Made by a program: the position numbers and the translations under genes. From Bosea sp. AS-1 (lineage in GTDB: Bacteria; Pseudomonadota; Alphaproteobacteria; Rhizobiales; Beijerinckiaceae), in the NCBI RefSeq assembly GCF_002220095.1, contig NZ_CP022372.1:2328501-2392500 (forward strand): DNA of 64,000 nt, given 5' to 3'. The notes beneath the pieces were generated by a model that saw only the letters and a program-made list of their open reading frames with translations, made no database searches and was not told the origin of the DNA. Below, piece after piece: positions 60,015 to 64,000 of this stretch (the stretch's first letter is position 1; each line of letters starts with the position of its first letter).

Positions 60015-61319
60015 ATGGACACGACCGTTCTCGCCTCGCTGGTCCTGGCCGGCTCCCTGCTCCTGCTGCTTGCCGGCGGGGTCTGGGTCGCGCTTTCGCT
60101 CCTCACCGTCGGCATGGTGATGATGGGGCTCTTCACCACCGCGCCGATGGGCTCGCTGATCGCCTCGACGCTCTGGGATTCGAGCTGGGGCTGGGCGCTG
60201 ACCTCGCTGCCGCTCTTCATCTGGATGGGAGAGATCCTGTTCCGCTCGAAATTGTCGGCCGACATGTTCCAGGGGCTGGCGCCCTGGGTGTCGCGGCTGC
60301 CGGGCCGGCTGCTCCACGTCAATGTACTGGGCTGCGGCATCATGGCGGCGGTCGCAGGCTCCTCGGCCGTGACCTGCGCCACCATCGGGCGCATCAGCGT
60401 GCCGGAGCTGGAGAAGCGCGGCTATCCGCTCAACATGACGATCGGAACGCTCGCCGGGTCGGGCACGCTCGGCCTGCTGATCCCGCCCTCGATCATCATG
60501 ATCGTCTATGGCGTGACGGCCGAGGTCTCGATCGCGCGGCTGTTCATCGCCGGCGTCCTTCCCGGCATCCTGCTGATGGCGCTGTTCATGGGCTATACGG
60601 CGATCTGGAGCCTGCTCAACCCGCAGAAGATGCCGCCGGCCGAGCCGCCGGTGCCGTTCCTGGAGAAGATCTATCGGTCGCGCCGGCTGATCCCGGTGGC
60701 GCTGCTGATCGCTTCAGTGGTCGGCTCGATCTATGGCGGCATCGCCACGCCGACCGAGGCAGCGACCATCGGCGTGATCGGGGCGCTGATCCTGGCGGCG
60801 ATCGGTGGAGGCCTCACCCGGGCGAGTTTCATGGACGGGTTGATGGCCGCGATGCGGACCTCCTGCATGATCTCCTTCATCATCGCCTGCGCCGCTTGCC
60901 TGACCATCGCCGTCGCCTTCGTGGACATCCCGCGCTCGCTGGCGAGCTGGGTCGAGGCGATGCATCTCTCACCTTATGCGCTGCTGGCGGTGCTCGCGGT
61001 GTTCATGCTGATCCTCGGCTGCTTCCTCGAAGGCATCTCGATCATCGTGCTGACGTCCTCGGTGATGCTGCCGATGGTGCAGGCAGCCGGCATCGACCTG
61101 CTCTGGTTCGGCATCTTCGTGGTGATCCTCATCGAGGCGGCACAGATCACCCCGCCGGTGGGCTTCAATCTCTTCGTGCTACAGAGCATCACCGGCAAGG
61201 ATATCCTCGCGGTGACCAAGGCGGCGATCCCCTATTTCTGCGTGTTGATGCTGCTGCTCGTGCTGATCACGCTGTTCCCCGAGATCGTCACGGCGCTGCC
61301 GAAGATGATGACGGGCTAG
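60015..61319 (+). CDS. dctM: TRAP transporter large membrane subunit
   Basis: 434 residues, 11-12 helices. Marks: LPLFIWMGEILFRSKLSADM, AVAGSSAVTCATIGRISVPE, LAGSGTLGLLIPPSIIMIVY and GGIATPTEAATIGVIGALIL, all diagnostic of DctM. Drives sodium-linked uptake with the P and Q subunits. Transcription continues from the dctPQ genes; convergent with the molybdenum hydroxylase gene. Confidence 0.93.
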   Translation: MDTTVLASLVLAGSLLLLLAGGVWVALSLLTVGMVMMGLFTTAPMGSLIASTLWDSSWGWALTSLPLFIWMGEILFRSKLSADMFQGLAPWVSRLPGRLLHVNVLGCGIMAAVAGSSAVTCATIGRISVPELEKRGYPLNMTIGTLAGSGTLGLLIPPSIIMIVYGVTAEVSIARLFIAGVLPGILLMALFMGYTAIWSLLNPQKMPPAEPPVPFLEKIYRSRRLIPVALLIASVVGSIYGGIATPTEAATIGVIGALILAAIGGGLTRASFMDGLMAAMRTSCMISFIIACAACLTIAVAFVDIPRSLASWVEAMHLSPYALLAVLAVFMLILGCFLEGISIIVLTSSVMLPMVQAAGIDLLWFGIFVVILIEAAQITPPVGFNLFVLQSITGKDILAVTKAAIPYFCVLMLLLVLITLFPEIVTALPKMMTG

Positions 61320-61354
61320 GCTTATCGGCGCCGGCCGCCTCAGCCGCGGCCGGT

Positions 61355-63700
61355 TCAGGTTTCGCGCGATGCGTGCGCCTGTCGCGCACCACGGATCGCA
61401 TGCCAGATGCGGGCGGGGGTCGCCGGCATGTCGAGATGCGTGACGCCGAGGGGGCGCAACGCATCGAGGATGGCGTGGATCACGGTCTGGGGCGCGCCGA
61501 TACAGCCGGCCTGCCCGGCTCCCTTTACGCCGAGCGGGTTGGCCTGCGTCGGCAGTTCGACCATCGACAGCTCGAACGCCGGCAGGTCCATCGCTCGCGG
61601 CATGGCATAGTCCATGAAGGTCGCGCTCAAGAGCTGGCCACCATCGGGATCGTAGCGGGCTTCCTCCATCAAGGCCTGGCCGATACCCTGCGCGAGGCCG
61701 CCATGGACCTGCGCCTCGGTGAGCAAGGGATTGATCAGCGTGCCGTAGTCGTCGACGGCGACATAGCGGAGCAAGGTCGCCTCGCCGGTCTCGGGATCGA
61801 TCTCGACCTCGGCCACCTGCGCGCCGTTCGGAAAGGTCAGCGGCGCGTTCCTCCGGGCGCCATGGCTTGCGAGCGGTTGGCCGGTCGTCTCCGCGACATG
61901 GCGCGCGACGCTGGAGAGATCGACTTCGCCGGCATCCGGAGCCTGGAAGCGGCCGGCGTGGAAGCTGACGGCATCGGGGCGGCTCTGGAGGAGTTGTGCG
62001 GCTGTGGGCTTGGCGGCCTCGACCAGCGCCCGCGCGGCCAGCACCAGCGCGCCACCGCCCATGTGCAGGGAGCGGGCGCCGCCATGGCCGCCGCCGCTGA
62101 GCACGCGCGCCGTATCGCCTTGGACGAGATGGAAGCGCTCCACGGGGAGGCCGAGTTCCTGCGACAGCAACTGCGCGAAGCTCGTCTCGTGGCCTTGCCC
62201 ATTCGACTGGGTGCCGACCGTCATGGCGACGCTGCCATCGGCGCGGAACGAGAGCCAGGCGTCCTCATTCGGTGCGCCGCGCGAGGTTTCGAGAAAGCAG
62301 CCGATGCCGAAGCCGCGCAGCCTGCCGCGCCGGCGCGCCTCGGCACGGCGGCGACGGAAGCCGGCCCGGTCGGCCGCAGCCAGGACGCGGTCGAGATTGC
62401 CGCCGAAGTTCCCGCAATCGAGCACGGCCCCGAAGGGTTTTCGGTAGGGGAAGCGGCGGATGAAATTGCGCTTGCGCAGGGTTGCTGGGTCGATGTGCAA
62501 CAGGTGGGCGGCTTCGTCGACCAGCCGCTCGATCAGGTAGTTCGCCTCCGGCTTGCCGGCGCCGCGATAGGCGTCGATCGGGACCGTGTTGGTAAAGAGG
62601 CAGCGAACATCCATCGTCATCGCCGGGATGTCGTAGAGCCCGCCCATCGCGGGCGTCGGCGCGGTCGTGGCGCTGCCCGGCCCGAGCGAGGAGACATAAG
62701 CCCCGAGATTGGCGAGGGTTTCGACCTTCAGCGCCAGGAACCGGCCCCTGGCGTCGAGGGCGAGGCTACCGGTCGTCAGGTTGTCGCGGGCATGGACGCC
62801 GCCTGAGAAATCCTCGATGCGCTCGGCGAGCCAGCGCACCGGGCGGCCGAGCCGCTCGGCGGCGACGAGCACCAGCGCATATTCAGGATAGGTGACGTTC
62901 TTCATGCCGAAGCCACCGCCAACATCGGGGCAGGCGACATCGATTTGTTCGGGCGCAATATGCAGGACCGCCGCGAGCTCACGGCGGATGTCATGGACCG
63001 AGGCGCCGCTGAGGGAGAGGTTATAGCGGCCGCTTGGCCGGTCGACGCGGCCGAGCGCGACACGCGGCTCGAGGGCGGCTGCAACGATCCGATTGTTGAC
63101 GACCCGGCAGCTTACCACATGGGCAGCCTGCGCGAAGGCCGCCGCGACGGCGCCCTCGTCTCCGAGGCGGTAGCGCAGGGCGAGGTTGCCGGGTGCCTGC
63201 GGCCAGATTTCGGGAGCGTCGGGATCGGCCGCTGCCGCGAGTTCGGTGGCCGAGGGCAGAATGTCGTAGTCGACCGCGATCAGCTCGCAGGCCTGGCGGG
63301 CGAGATCGGCGGTCTCGGCCACGACGAAAGCGACGGGATCACCGACATGACGGACGCGCTCGCGGGCCAGTGGCGGTCGCGGCGGCACGATCAGCGGGGC
63401 TTCGCCGGTCACCGCCAGCGAGCAAGGCAGGGAGCCGAGCGCGACGAGGTCCTCGGCGGTATAGACCGCGTGAACGCCCGGCAGGCTCCGGGCCGCCTCA
63501 GCGTCGATGGACAGGATCGCGGCATGGGCATGCGGCGAGCGCAGCACCATGGCGTGCAGCGCGTCAGGTACGGCTTCGTCGTCGAGATAGCGACCTTGCC
63601 CCGTCAGGAAGCGCTCGTCCTCGAAGCGGCGCAGCGAGCGCGGATCCGCCGCGGCTCCGCAGATCGGTGGCATCTCGGTGCGGGGCGGCTTCGCGTGCAT
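61355..63700 (-). CDS. Xanthine-dehydrogenase-family molybdopterin subunit
   Basis: 781 residues from ATG 63700; GTG 63715, which overlaps the upstream stop, is an alternative. Marks: RRFEDERFLTGQGRYLDDEA, DVGGGFGMKNVTYPEYALV, AYRGAGKPEANYLIERLVD, and the C-terminal VKGAGQAGCIGAPQTVIHAI. In characterised members the last motif is GxGE with the catalytic base Glu; here it is Gln. It is not accompanied by FAD or Fe-S subunits within the visible part. Probably hydroxylates a heterocycle or is an inactive relative. Confidence 0.85.
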   Translation of the reverse strand: MHAKPPRTEMPPICGAAADPRSLRRFEDERFLTGQGRYLDDEAVPDALHAMVLRSPHAHAAILSIDAEAARSLPGVHAVYTAEDLVALGSLPCSLAVTGEAPLIVPPRPPLARERVRHVGDPVAFVVAETADLARQACELIAVDYDILPSATELAAAADPDAPEIWPQAPGNLALRYRLGDEGAVAAAFAQAAHVVSCRVVNNRIVAAALEPRVALGRVDRPSGRYNLSLSGASVHDIRRELAAVLHIAPEQIDVACPDVGGGFGMKNVTYPEYALVLVAAERLGRPVRWLAERIEDFSGGVHARDNLTTGSLALDARGRFLALKVETLANLGAYVSSLGPGSATTAPTPAMGGLYDIPAMTMDVRCLFTNTVPIDAYRGAGKPEANYLIERLVDEAAHLLHIDPATLRKRNFIRRFPYRKPFGAVLDCGNFGGNLDRVLAAADRAGFRRRRAEARRRGRLRGFGIGCFLETSRGAPNEDAWLSFRADGSVAMTVGTQSNGQGHETSFAQLLSQELGLPVERFHLVQGDTARVLSGGGHGGARSLHMGGGALVLAARALVEAAKPTAAQLLQSRPDAVSFHAGRFQAPDAGEVDLSSVARHVAETTGQPLASHGARRNAPLTFPNGAQVAEVEIDPETGEATLLRYVAVDDYGTLINPLLTEAQVHGGLAQGIGQALMEEARYDPDGGQLLSATFMDYAMPRAMDLPAFELSMVELPTQANPLGVKGAGQAGCIGAPQTVIHAILDALRPLGVTHLDMPATPARIWHAIRGARQAHASRET

Positions 63701-63711
63701 CCGGGTGCCGC

Positions 63712-64000
63712 TCACTCGAGGATGGTCGCACCGAAATTCCGCTGCGGGTCCATGTCGGCGGTGAGCCGACCGGTCGGGGTCGCGGCCGGGCCGCCCGAGC
63801 GGCGCAGCCAGCGGCCCGAGCCGGGCTGGGCACGCAGGGTGCTCCCGGCCACGACGTCTTCGCCGCGGACGAGGACGTGCTCCGGCCAACCCGTTACGCT
63901 GCGCCCGGCGAAGGGCGTGAAGCCGGTCCGGTCATGCATCGCCTCGTCGGTGATCGTCACTGTGCGGTTCGGGTTCCAGATCGCGATGTCGGCATCGTAG
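63712..64000 (-). CDS. Dihydropyrimidinase/hydantoinase-like amidohydrolase, C-terminal end only
   Basis: The frame is open to the window edge at 64000; about 95 residues are visible. DADIAIWNPNRTVTITDEAM, TGFTPFAGRSVTGWPEHVLV and RGEDVVAGSTLRAQPGSGRW match the C-terminal beta-sandwich of dihydropyrimidinase, D-hydantoinase or allantoinase. The metal-binding core lies outside the window. Its stop overlaps a possible GTG start of the next gene. Confidence 0.8.
   Translation of the reverse strand, partial: YDADIAIWNPNRTVTITDEAMHDRTGFTPFAGRSVTGWPEHVLVRGEDVVAGSTLRAQPGSGRWLRRSGGPAATPTGRLTADMDPQRNFGATILE

Noticed and set aside
60896..62806. 636-codon plus-strand frame opposite dctM end and Mo-hydroxylase
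   Set aside because: Composition is that of a shadow; the other strand and frame encode recognised proteins.
1..64000. CRISPR arrays, rRNA or tRNA genes, complete insertion sequences
   Set aside because: No regular repeat-spacer arrays, cloverleaf-like sequences or intact transposase genes with terminal inverted repeats were seen by eye. A dedicated scan would be needed to exclude them fully.

Overview
This window is GC-rich DNA from an alphaproteobacterium, most probably a Hyphomicrobiales (rhizobial-order) bacterium of the Bosea/Methylobacterium type. That placement is inferred from the gene families and codon use, not from a marker gene; no rRNA or tRNA was recognised. It has five blocks: a copper/heavy-metal block (1-7.4 kb), a fluoride-response block (about 9-33 kb), a metal/phosphatase operon and ChrB gene (33-36.6 kb), a defence island (37-51.5 kb) and a hydantoinase/TRAP catabolic block (52.5-64 kb).

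Copper block: a CusB/CusA RND efflux pair preceded by the end of a YtkA-like protein, a 37-residue membrane peptide, a DUF411 metal-binding protein, two DUF305 proteins and a cytosolic Cys-rich Csp copper-storage protein. Together they would export, bind and buffer copper.

Fluoride block: this is the centre of interest. I read seven fluoride (crcB-type) riboswitch aptamers between 12.5 and 32.7 kb, at about 12.58, 12.80, 17.18, 26.19, 29.62, 30.91 and 32.66 kb. Each is followed by a hairpin that reuses the 3' strand of the aptamer pseudoknot. They precede (i) two MutS-like ATPases and a Nudix hydrolase, (ii) divergently, a dynamin-like GTPase, (iii) an enolase fused to tandem universal-stress-protein domains, (iv) a long operon for a complex-I/hydrogenase-4-like membrane complex lacking the NiFe ligands, followed by DUF190, CrcB and an HTH protein, (v) a CLC-type transporter fused to DUF190, (vi) a small membrane protein plus HEAT-repeat protein, and (vii) a paralogous small membrane protein plus MFS transporter. 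The set combines fluoride export (CrcB, CLC-F), a spare copy of the classic fluoride-sensitive enzyme (enolase), proton/redox handling and several proteins of unknown role. HIT, DUF211 and VIT-like genes lie inside the block without their own riboswitch.

Next come a tightly overlapping operon (COG4280-like membrane protein, small membrane protein, PAP2 phosphatase, endonuclease/exonuclease/phosphatase, CDF-like transporter) and a divergent ChrB-like gene.

Defence island: a radical SAM / DnaQ-like exonuclease / P-loop ATPase operon, an N6-adenine methyltransferase with a PD-(D/E)XK nuclease, a MerR-like regulator with palindromes, a Panacea-type toxin-antitoxin pair, a CBASS-like trio (CD-NTase, DUF6602-like nuclease, TIR effector), and a ribbon-helix-helix repressor with an obvious operator next to small unknown genes and a possible integrase fragment.

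Catabolic block: HpcH/HpaI aldolase, hydantoinase B and A, LysR regulator, a TRAP transporter (P, Q, M), a lone molybdenum hydroxylase large subunit and the end of a dihydropyrimidinase-like hydrolase. It looks like uptake and ring-opening of a cyclic amide or related N-heterocycle.
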